Assembly: GCA_003446605.1 (NCBI GenBank)
Contig: DMDF01000041.1
Span: forward strand, 1 to 19,975
Direction: 5' to 3'
DNA from: Anaerolineaceae bacterium
Lineage (GTDB): Bacteria > Chloroflexota > Anaerolineae > Anaerolineales > Anaerolineaceae
DNA: 19,975 nucleotides
Positions within the stretch are counted from its first letter, which is position 1, and each line of letters opens with the position of its first letter. Below are positions 7,339 through 13,827 of this stretch, piece after piece. The notes under the pieces are model-generated. The model worked only from the letters and a program-made list of their open reading frames with translations, was not told the origin of the DNA and searched no databases. The position numbers and the translations under genes were made by a program.

Positions 7339-9216
7339 ATGAAGAAGAAAAGCGTACTATCTATTCTATTGCTTAGTGTTATGCTGCTTTCAGCAGCCTG
7401 CTCTGGAGGGGCAGCAGAGCAGCAAACCACCGAACAGGTAGCGGAGGAACCTACCTCACAACCGGCACAAAGTATCGATGCCGATTGGGTCATTAGCAGC
7501 AGTGCCAGTGAGGGTCCTGGTTCATTAAAGGATGCTGTCTCCCAGGCGGTTAGTGGCGATGTGATCGCTTTTGATCCGAGCACGTTTGATCCCTACGCGC
7601 CGGTTGTTATTTACTTGACTGAACCACTCTTTCTGGGTGTTGGTGGAATTACCATTGATGCTTCTAACGTGGGTGTCATTCTGGATGGTTCTATGGGACC
7701 GGAAACTGCATTTAACATCCAATCCAGTGATAATGTGATCCAGGGCTTGAAAATAACCAACTTCTCTCTCGCCGGGATCGTCGTGGATGGAGAAGGCAAT
7801 CCAGAAGAAGCTATGCATAATATCATCGGAGGAGACCATGCGACTGGCGTGGGTCCTTACGGGCAGGGGAATTGTTTGGTCGCCAATGGGGATGGAATTT
7901 CCATTCAGCGGGGAGCCAGTGAAAATACGATAACCGGCAACCTGATCGGTATGGAAGCGGATGATTCGTCCAATGGCAATCAAAGTAACGGCATCATCAT
8001 ACAAGCTGATGCACATCGCAATGTAATCGGTCCTCGCAACAACATTGCCAATAATGGTCAAACTGGCGTGATGATCTATGGCGGGTCCAGAGGAAACACC
8101 ATTACCCAGACTGCTGTTTTCAACAATGGAAATGGGAATGTGCTTTGTCAAAATGGGGGGAACTACGAATTGGAATTGCTCATCAACCAAATTGAATCCA
8201 TAGATAAAGAACAGGGTCACATCAGCGCCTGGATAAATCTCAATGGCGAGAATGTGAGCATTGAGATCTATTCTGGGGATGGTAGTGGACCTCGTTTCTT
8301 TGAAGGGGAAGTTGGCGAAATTGAACCGGGAGAAAACGGCGATTATCACATCAATTTTTCCAAGGAATCTCCATTCAATGGAGAATATATCTATATCAGC
8401 GGCTATGATGGGGAGGGAAATTCCACTATGTTCTCTGAGGCCATTGACAGCGGTATGGTTGGAGCCAGCAATCCTGCCGGCGATAATAGTATTACAAATT
8501 GTGAAAACCAGTACGAAGATGCCAAGCAAGCCATCAGCACGGTATTGAACAACCCTCAGGTGGTTTGGCAAGAAACGTTTGATAACATGAATCAAATGGA
8601 TCATTGGTATCTCGAGGGTGATATTTCAGTGGAAAATGGAATGCTGGTACTGCCACCGAGTGGTTTTCGTCCCATGAATTCGACTGAAGCAGTGGCGTAT
8701 TATGCTGCTGAGTCCGGTTTTGAAGGGGGATCGCAGGCAGTGCATGTTACACTTTCATTTATGGGTGCCAGGAATTTAATGGTCGGTGCATCCTATAAGG
8801 GTACTGACAGCTATGAAGAATTCGGGTTTGGGGGAGGTTCAACCGATCAGATACTGGTTAATTTTCAACCCTCATCAGATTTTCCCAGCCCAAATCCTTA
8901 CATAGAGGTTCAAGCATCGGAAGGATCTTATGCAGCGGCTCTTCTGGAAGGTGATGAAATATTCATTGAAGAGAATAAAATCTATGAAGTTTTAATCGTT
9001 ATTGATAACCAGCAGCAGGAATTTGTTGCGGTTATGTGGGAACCATGTAATTTTGAATCGGCACTGGTTGCACGCTTACAAAACGATCCAAAATTATCGG
9101 AATTAACTTCCGCGGGGAAACCTTGGGGCTTTAGCATTTATCAATCGGGTGGTGAGAATACTGTGACGGTTGATAATATCGAATACATTGCTTATGAAGG
9201 ATTATTGCAGCCATAA
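7339..9216 (+). CDS. Secreted parallel beta-helix lipoprotein
   Basis: 625 residues from ATG 7339, 5 nt after SD GGAGG (7329-7333); the upstream ATGs at 7327 and 7336 overlap or crowd the SD. The signal peptide ends in lipobox LLSAAC (Cys21), followed by a Gln/Glu/Thr-rich linker. From about 45 there is the entry motif GPGSLKDAVSQAVSGDVIAF seen in NosD/pectate-lyase-like right-handed beta-helix proteins. About 80-260 is repeats of the Asn-Val-Ile-x-Gly / Gly-Asn-x-Ile-Thr-x-Asn type (for example GASENTITGNLIGM). A beta-sandwich-like segment follows (about 260-375). The C-terminal 430-625 resembles a concanavalin/laminin-G-like jelly roll beginning ETFDNMNQMDHWYLEGDIS. It probably binds or cleaves a polysaccharide or acts as an adhesin at the cell surface. 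No catalytic residues can be assigned by eye. It may be a target of the upstream two-component system. Confidence 0.82.
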   Translation: MKKKSVLSILLLSVMLLSAACSGGAAEQQTTEQVAEEPTSQPAQSIDADWVISSSASEGPGSLKDAVSQAVSGDVIAFDPSTFDPYAPVVIYLTEPLFLGVGGITIDASNVGVILDGSMGPETAFNIQSSDNVIQGLKITNFSLAGIVVDGEGNPEEAMHNIIGGDHATGVGPYGQGNCLVANGDGISIQRGASENTITGNLIGMEADDSSNGNQSNGIIIQADAHRNVIGPRNNIANNGQTGVMIYGGSRGNTITQTAVFNNGNGNVLCQNGGNYELELLINQIESIDKEQGHISAWINLNGENVSIEIYSGDGSGPRFFEGEVGEIEPGENGDYHINFSKESPFNGEYIYISGYDGEGNSTMFSEAIDSGMVGASNPAGDNSITNCENQYEDAKQAISTVLNNPQVVWQETFDNMNQMDHWYLEGDISVENGMLVLPPSGFRPMNSTEAVAYYAAESGFEGGSQAVHVTLSFMGARNLMVGASYKGTDSYEEFGFGGGSTDQILVNFQPSSDFPSPNPYIEVQASEGSYAAALLEGDEIFIEENKIYEVLIVIDNQQQEFVAVMWEPCNFESALVARLQNDPKLSELTSAGKPWGFSIYQSGGENTVTVDNIEYIAYEGLLQP

Positions 9217-9298
9217 GCAAAAGACTACTTTGGGTTGCAATTAGAGTTACGCGAAGCATGGAAAGTAAATAAGGGTATAAGCTATGAGGATTTGTTGA

Positions 9299-9754
9299 AT
9301 GATGGATGAAGGAATAGCTGCTGAACTCAAGCGAAGAGAACGCATAGTGGCAAAGCCTGATGCTACACTTCTGACTGCGCTGAAAAGTGGCGATCAAAAC
9401 GCGCTGTCATTGGCGATGGAGGTGGGCACCGTGGCTGCCCTGGCAGCGGTTGAAGAAACGATCGCGCTGTATTCTGGCAACCCACAAGTAACCTTCTATC
9501 AACCAGGTGGCACTTTTGAGAATGACGCTACAATCCGCGACAAAGCACTGCAAGAACTGGTGAAAATGGCAGGGTCCAGACAATTGTTGAAGGACCCTGC
9601 TTATTCGCAGTATTGCATCAGCAGGCTGGGTCGTGATATTGGCAATGAGTTTATGCGCGCATTGTATCAGGAAGACACCCAGGCTTGTTTTGACTATCAA
9701 TTGCTGGGTATTCAAATGCAGCTGGCAATATTGATAACGGGATCAGTGAATTGA
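9299..9754 (+). CDS. Small hypothetical protein, soluble
   Basis: 151 residues. The start ATG 9299 is backed by SD GAGGA (9286-9290) at 8-nt spacing. There is no signal peptide or TM segment. It is mostly helical by composition, with an Ala/Leu-rich stretch around 35-60 (ALSLAMEVGTVAALAAVEE) and a more polar C-terminal half. I do not recognise the family. It lies 82 bp after the beta-helix lipoprotein and is followed by a strong hairpin (9798-9839) that may end its transcript. The SD and reasonable composition support a real gene. Function is unknown. Confidence 0.6.
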   Translation: MMDEGIAAELKRRERIVAKPDATLLTALKSGDQNALSLAMEVGTVAALAAVEETIALYSGNPQVTFYQPGGTFENDATIRDKALQELVKMAGSRQLLKDPAYSQYCISRLGRDIGNEFMRALYQEDTQACFDYQLLGIQMQLAILITGSVN

Positions 9755-10389
9755 TAGATTGAAAAAATTCAGGGCTGTAAGTGCAGGGGATGCCTGTACA
9801 GGAAGTGACTACTAACATTTTGTGGAAGTCACTTCCTGTTATCGTTAACAGTAAAAATGGTATGAATGTGGCTGGCGGATGATAAGTTGATAAATTCCTT
9901 AAAAAGATCACCTGCCCTCAAATCCTGCATCCAGAATCTGATCTGTGTCGATATCCAGGTTTCCAAAATGGACTCCTGACGGTCTTAATTCCAGTATTTT
10001 ACCCGGCAATTTCTATCCCAATTTGGGTTTCTCTAGAATAACTAACGAAGTGATTCAATCATTTCCTGTAAGGGTGGTAATCTTTAGCTTCTCCGATGCT
10101 CATGGAACACAGCACCAATCCGCTGCCCCTATTCTGCGGGATGAGGATGAAATTGGAATCCTTGCTGTGTGAGTAGGAGCTGAAAGAGCGCATTTCTTAA
10201 TGAGAGACAATAGGTGTTTCTACTTCGCGAAAGATAAATATTAAAAAAAGATAGCCAGAGACAAGCTAAAAAAATCCAAATAGAAGGGTTGATTGTTTTT
10301 ATTAATGGTAAAACTGCATCCACTACCAAAGGGATGAAACACGATCTGTAAAAAAGTGAAATAGCAGGATATTTAATTTGCGCTATTTA
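9755..10389. other. Gene-poor stretch between the two halves
   Basis: About 635 bp with no supportable gene. It holds the perfect hairpin at 9798-9839 and, at its right end, the terminator of the leftward operon (10350-10393). A 75-codon open frame with a GTG start (9945-10172) has no SD and no recognisable motif, so it is not called. The stretch marks the change from higher to lower G+C and between two + and - oriented gene groups. Confidence 0.5.
9798..9839. terminator. Perfect 13-bp inverted repeat, possible terminator
   Basis: Arms ACAGGAAGTGACT (9798-9810) and AGTCACTTCCTGT (9827-9839) pair perfectly around a 16-nt loop, 44 bp after the 9299-9754 gene. No clear U-tract follows on either strand, only a short TTATCGTT on the + side. 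It could be a weak or protein-assisted terminator, an mRNA 3-prime stabiliser, or a protein-binding palindrome. Confidence 0.45.
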
Positions 10390-10393
10390 TCAC
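10350..10393 (-). terminator. Intrinsic terminator of the leftward operon
   Basis: Read on the - strand, GTGA-TA-AATAGC (10393 downward) pairs with GCTATTTCAC (10365-10356). The stem has AAATAGC/GCTATTT (7 bp) plus GTGA/TCAC (4 bp) around a 2-nt bulge. A T-run (TTTTTT) then follows at 10355-10351. It overlaps the stop codon of the kinase gene, the last gene of the operon. Confidence 0.75.
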
Positions 10394-11316
10394 TGTTTTA
10401 ATAATGTTAAAACCTGTTCCAATTTTGGTAAAGAAGGTTCAGCTCCCAAGACGGTTGTTGCCAACCCTCCGGCAGCATTGCCCATCTGTACTGCGTAAAT
10501 CGGTTTTTGCCCACGTGAAATGGCAACTGCAAAACCAGCACAAAAGGCATCTCCTGCAGCGGTTGGATCAAGAGTGTTTACTTTAAAGGCAGGAACTTGT
10601 ATTTCTTCCTTCGAATCAAGATAGTATGCACCTCGTTGTCCTAATGTCACGACGACAATTTTTGGGCCGAGTGTCCTAATGCTCTTACCAACTTGTTTCA
10701 CGGTTTCTATATTGTCTATTTGTATCCCTGTAAGTTGGCTTGCTTCAATCTCGTTTGGTGTAATAATGTCAATAAGCTGATAAAAATGGTCCGGGAGCTT
10801 GGAAAAAGGGGCAGGATTGAGCATAACCGGGACGCCCGCTGCATGCGCGATTTCAGCAGCTCGCATGCTTGTTTCCATCGGTATTTCAAGCTGGAGCATG
10901 AGCATATCGGCTGTAGCGATTAGTGATGAAGCAGATTCAATATGATCTGGGGTAAGGGTTAGATTAGCTCTTGGTACAATAATAATACTATTGTCTCCCT
11001 CTGACTCATCGATAACAGGGCACGCCACGCCAGTTCCTACAGTTGGATTCCGTAAAACATAGTTAATACCTACCCCATCCTTTTTCAAGGATGAAATGAA
11101 CATATCCCCAAACAAGTCTATACCAACACAGCCGACCATGGTGACATTTGCTCCCAATCGTGACGCAGCAATAGCTTGATTGTATCCCTTTCCACCTGTG
11201 AACATGCCAAATTCACTCCCTATTACCGTTTCACCACGGTTTGGACGGCGATATGTGCGAAAAACAAGATCCATTATAAAACTACCAACAACAACAATAT
11301 TTGGTTGATTTCTCAT
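10390..11316 (-). CDS. Ribokinase-like sugar kinase (PfkB family)
   Basis: 308 residues from the ATG at 11316-11314, preceded by an AGAGAG SD-like element 8 nt upstream; a GTG at 11325 is an in-frame alternative. The PfkB N-terminal signature is GGKGYNQAIAASRLG (from residue 41), very like ribokinase GGKGANQA. The C-terminal signature is DPTAAGDAFCAGFA (from residue 250), with Asp256 as the expected catalytic base; DPTAAGD replaces the usual DTTGAGD. Length is typical. It should phosphorylate a sugar with ATP in the cytoplasm. The neighbours (SIS sugar-phosphate isomerase, FucU mutarotase) suggest a pentose such as D-arabinose, giving the 5-phosphate. That substrate is inference; ribose or a ketodeoxy acid is also possible. 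It is the last gene of the leftward operon, 32 bp after the isomerase. Confidence 0.9.
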   Translation of the reverse strand: MRNQPNIVVVGSFIMDLVFRTYRRPNRGETVIGSEFGMFTGGKGYNQAIAASRLGANVTMVGCVGIDLFGDMFISSLKKDGVGINYVLRNPTVGTGVACPVIDESEGDNSIIIVPRANLTLTPDHIESASSLIATADMLMLQLEIPMETSMRAAEIAHAAGVPVMLNPAPFSKLPDHFYQLIDIITPNEIEASQLTGIQIDNIETVKQVGKSIRTLGPKIVVVTLGQRGAYYLDSKEEIQVPAFKVNTLDPTAAGDAFCAGFAVAISRGQKPIYAVQMGNAAGGLATTVLGAEPSLPKLEQVLTLLKQ

Positions 11317-11348
11317 CAAGTACACTCTCTTAATAGGGTATCAAAACG

Positions 11349-11939
11349 TTATTTTTGGTGTCCCAACGCACCACCAGGATGAAAATTTCGGAAATCCTGT
11401 TGTGTAAAACCTCGTTGAATCGAAACAGTAATGCTGAGCGCGTCACCTAGAGCAAGCATGGCTGTGGAGCTAGTTGTGGGAGCTTGACCGCGTGGATCAG
11501 CTTCCTTATCTACTCCGGTTAATAAAACTAAATTTGCGGATTTCGCGATCGGTGAGTCTTTTTGCGAAGTGATTGCGATAATTTTTGCCCCGATTCTATG
11601 AATATAGGGCAGCAAATTTACTAGTTCGTCGCTGCTACCCGAGTGTGATAACAGGAAAACAAGATCTTTTGATGTGATCATTCCTAAATCACCGTGAGCA
11701 GCTTCTGCTGCGTGAACAAAGAAAGCCGGTGTACCTGTACTAGCAAAAGTGGCGGCTAGTTTTCTTCCAATATGCCCGGGTTTTCCAATTCCAGAAAAAA
11801 TAACTCTACCCTCACAAGATAAGATCATTTCAACTGCTTTCATAAAAGTATCATCAATCATATCTGCTAAATTGTTTAATGCATAAGCTTCAGAAAGAAT
11901 CACTTGTTTAGCTGTGTTAATATTACTGTTTGATTCCAT
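11349..11939 (-). CDS. SIS-domain sugar-phosphate isomerase, KpsF/GutQ/KdsD-like
   Basis: 196 residues with only the SIS domain; E. coli KdsD and GutQ add two CBS domains and are about 330. Family motifs visible are SGIGKPGHIGRKLAATFAS (Lys53), AAEAAHGDLGMI, APTTSSTAMLALGDAL and the hallmark DFRNFHPGGALG with His187. KdsD-type enzymes interconvert D-ribulose 5-phosphate and D-arabinose 5-phosphate, the first step of Kdo synthesis. Two conserved spots differ: the usual NSGE(T/S) is HSGSS here (a Glu is lost), and the usual CPLGLAPT is DPRGQAPT. Substrate or mechanism may therefore deviate. SD TGGAG lies 4 nt from the ATG. It lies 20 bp after fucU. Possible roles are A5P formation for Kdo or A5P use in catabolism. 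Confidence 0.85.
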   Translation of the reverse strand: MESNSNINTAKQVILSEAYALNNLADMIDDTFMKAVEMILSCEGRVIFSGIGKPGHIGRKLAATFASTGTPAFFVHAAEAAHGDLGMITSKDLVFLLSHSGSSDELVNLLPYIHRIGAKIIAITSQKDSPIAKSANLVLLTGVDKEADPRGQAPTTSSTAMLALGDALSITVSIQRGFTQQDFRNFHPGGALGHQK

Positions 11940-11959
11940 TTTGCTCCATTAGTGAATCC

Positions 11960-12394
11960 TTACTGCAGCGGTGTGACGCCTTTTCGTAAAATTATGTTTG
12001 CATAAGGTGCTGTGTCCCCGCTCATCACAACCACGAATGCTCTTTTTGCTCGGTCGTAAAAGGGATGCCGTTCAATTTTATTGATTTCTGGAGCATCAGG
12101 CCATATCATCCTGATTGTCTGAAGATAAGCCTTTTCAATCTGTGCATCAATACTATCTCCTGGCGAAGGTGACATCATGGTCAATGGGTTTTCAAAAGAT
12201 TTATCTAAAACGAAGAGAGGTAAAATGGCATTCAACAAAGGAACTATTTTCAGACCATCAGCGCGGAGAACATGAGAATTCATGCTGTCTCCAGGAAAAT
12301 GTGCGTCTGCTAAAACAATTTCATCACCATGTCCCATCCGGTACAGGGTTGAAAGTAGATCGGGGCTTAACAATGGAGAAATTCCGACGAGCAT
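11960..12394 (-). CDS. fucU: L-fucose mutarotase family protein (FucU/RbsD)
   Basis: 144 residues, the normal size. It has the N-terminal signature YRMGHGDEIVLADAHFP with catalytic-type His22, a middle LRADGLKIVPLLNAILPLF, and the C-terminal signature HPFYDRAKRAFVVVMSGDT followed by YANIILRKGV. Spacing and motifs are closer to FucU than to RbsD. These enzymes speed alpha/beta interconversion of reducing sugars in the cytoplasm so that a kinase or isomerase receives the right anomer. A consensus SD (AGGAGG) lies 4 nt upstream. L-fucose and D-arabinose share the configuration at C2-C4, so a D-arabinose role fits the neighbouring kinase and SIS isomerase; this is inference. It is second in the leftward operon, 75 bp after lacI. 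Confidence 0.88.
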   Translation of the reverse strand: MLVGISPLLSPDLLSTLYRMGHGDEIVLADAHFPGDSMNSHVLRADGLKIVPLLNAILPLFVLDKSFENPLTMMSPSPGDSIDAQIEKAYLQTIRMIWPDAPEINKIERHPFYDRAKRAFVVVMSGDTAPYANIILRKGVTPLQ

Positions 12395-12469
12395 ATAACC
12401 TCCTGAAAAAGAGTCCTTCTTTAAATTGGATTACTCTGTGTTTTTGACAATTTATTAGACTAATATTGA

Positions 12470-13504
12470 TCATTGAAATGGATCTCTATTTAATCCTCCA
12501 CATGATTCACGCACAACGAGGTGAGTTTCAAGTGTAACTTGTTGTATTGGACTATCTGGATTATGGATCCTATCCAGTAGTAATCTTGCAGCGATTTTCC
12601 CCATATCATAAGTTGGTTGCGAAACAACCGTCAATGGGGGCTGCAATGAAGTAGCCCACGGCATATCATCGAAACCAACCAGGGCAATCTGGTCAGGTAT
12701 TAATATTTTCTTCTCATGGATAGCTTCCAATGCTCCGAGTGTCATGAGATTGTTTGCTACTAATAAAGCTGATATGTCTTTATGTGCAGATAGTAGATTG
12801 ATGGTGGCTTGATATCCCCCTGCTTGGGCGAAATCGCCCAATTCGATAGTCGGTTTACTATTTGGAATTTTCTCTAATGCTTCCAAATAACCCAATTTTC
12901 GAAGTTTGGCTGTCGAGATGCGTTCTGGTCCTCCGATAAAACCGATGTCTTTATGCCCCAGGTTAATTAAATGTTCAGTAGCTTCTTTCGCCGCTTTAAT
13001 GTTGTTGATAGAAATTGAATCAACTTTTAGGTTATCAGGAACACGGTCTATTGCCAATATAGGGATTCCAGCTTCAATTACTTGTTGATATTGTTCACTG
13101 CTATTAACTACAGACGATAGAATAATGCCAGCTACTCCCTCATCTAAAAAAGCCTGGAGTTGCATGCGTTCAATTTTTTGATTTTCATCTGAGTTGCCTA
13201 GAATAAGCGCATAATCAGCCTGATGAAGATAATTCTCTATTCCCGCCAGAACACTTGTAAAAAAGGGATTGCGGATATCTGCAAACAGTACACCAACTCT
13301 TTTCACTTTCCCCGATCGTAAATGATATGCAGCTCTATTAGGGCGGTACCCTAACTCATTGATTGCTGTCTGAACACGAATTCTTAAATCGTTGTTTACA
13401 GTGTCGCTGTTGTTGATTACACGTGACACTGTTGCGGTAGAAACCCCCGCCTTTTTAGCAACATCATGAACAGTAATTTTATGCGGACTTTCTTTGTTTA
13501 TCAT
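12470..13504 (-). CDS. LacI-family transcriptional repressor
   Basis: 344 residues. The N-terminal helix-turn-helix is TVHDVAKKAGVSTATVSRVINN (about 11-32). The hinge is YRPNRAAYHLRSG, then a periplasmic-binding-protein-like effector domain from about residue 68 (KRVGVLFADIRNPFFTSVLAGIE). The domain includes AIDRVPDN and VGFDDMPWATSLQPPLTVVSQP, both usual. Effector is not predictable but should be a sugar or sugar acid handled by the two flanking operons. The start codon ATG (13504-13502) lacks a clear SD. The probable promoter is at 13546-13574 and an operator-like palindrome at 13534-13545 sits at the start point, implying autoregulation. The gene leads the leftward operon and should also repress the rightward one through the two operators at 13740-13777. 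Confidence 0.95.
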   Translation of the reverse strand: MINKESPHKITVHDVAKKAGVSTATVSRVINNSDTVNNDLRIRVQTAINELGYRPNRAAYHLRSGKVKRVGVLFADIRNPFFTSVLAGIENYLHQADYALILGNSDENQKIERMQLQAFLDEGVAGIILSSVVNSSEQYQQVIEAGIPILAIDRVPDNLKVDSISINNIKAAKEATEHLINLGHKDIGFIGGPERISTAKLRKLGYLEALEKIPNSKPTIELGDFAQAGGYQATINLLSAHKDISALLVANNLMTLGALEAIHEKKILIPDQIALVGFDDMPWATSLQPPLTVVSQPTYDMGKIAARLLLDRIHNPDSPIQQVTLETHLVVRESCGGLNRDPFQ

Positions 13505-13533
13505 GAAAATATTTCACATATCACAAGAGTTAA

Positions 13534-13545
13534 GTAATCCATTAC
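13534..13545. promoter_or_regulatory. Operator-like palindrome at lacI start point (O3)
   Basis: GTAATCCATTAC has perfect 5-bp arms around CC and matches the operators of the rightward promoter at 10 of 12 positions. It lies immediately downstream of the lacI -10 box, across the expected start point, as expected for autorepression. It carries CC in the centre where the other two have CG. Confidence 0.6.
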
Positions 13546-13574
13546 AAGATAACACATATCTGGAGGTCTGTCAA
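13546..13574 (-). promoter_or_regulatory. Promoter of the leftward lacI operon
   Basis: On the - strand: -35 TTGACA (13574-13569), a 17-bp spacer, and -10 TATCTT (13551-13546; 4 of 6). The start point would fall near 13539, giving a leader of about 35 nt before the lacI ATG. Confidence 0.6.
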
Positions 13575-13727
13575 CATAGAATAATCGCGATGAAAATCTG
13601 TGTTGTGAAGGAAATCAGAGGAGAAACGCGATTAAAACACCCCTAAACACGTGTAAAAAGAACAAATATGTGATAAAAACACTCTGCAATATCAGAAATA
13701 ATTTTTGTGAGTGAACCTACAAAACTG

Positions 13728-13756
13728 TTGACAAAAAAGAAGTAATCGTTTACACT
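13728..13756 (+). promoter_or_regulatory. Promoter of the rightward aldolase-transporter operon
   Basis: -35 TTGACA (13728-13733), exactly 17 bp, then -10 TACACT (13751-13756; 4 of 6). The start point is expected near 13763. Operator O1 covers the spacer and -10, and O2 lies on the first transcribed bases. Confidence 0.7.
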
Positions 13757-13777
13757 GACTTGAGTAAACGATTACTT
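13740..13777. promoter_or_regulatory. Paired LacI-type operators (O1, O2)
   Basis: Two 14-bp sites form a perfect inverted pair: AAGTAATCGTTTAC (13740-13753) and GTAAACGATTACTT (13764-13777), with a 10-bp gap. Each site is itself a near-palindrome with a central CG (at 13747-13748 and 13769-13770), the usual LacI-family operator form. Centres are 22 bp apart, about two helical turns, so two dimers would sit on the same face. Position over -10 and +1 implies repression by blocking polymerase. Confidence 0.85.
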
Positions 13778-13827
13778 ATAACCGTGTTGAATTAACTGTG
13801 TGGTAAGTTTCAAATAGGAGAAAGTCA

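Larger units (their letters stand above)
13505..13827. other. Divergent intergenic control region
   Basis: 323 bp between the two divergent operons. It holds two outward promoters with TTGACA -35 boxes and three related operator palindromes, listed separately. The middle part (about 13575-13727) shows no gene. A short palindrome ACACGTGT at 13647-13654 lies in it and is of unknown meaning. Confidence 0.8.

Noticed and set aside
7525..8604. 359-codon open frame on the - strand opposite the beta-helix lipoprotein
   Set aside because: The + strand gene has a signal peptide, lipobox, SD and repeat pattern. The antisense frame has no SD or motif and is a by-product of the Asn/Gly/Ile codon pattern.
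9945..10172. 75-codon open frame with GTG start
   Set aside because: No SD, no recognisable motif and no coding-like composition. Could be a decayed fragment, but that cannot be supported.
13740..13777. 14-bp inverted pair read as a terminator or recombination site
   Set aside because: Its position over a -10 and start point, and the CG-centred near-palindrome in each arm, fit paired LacI operators better.
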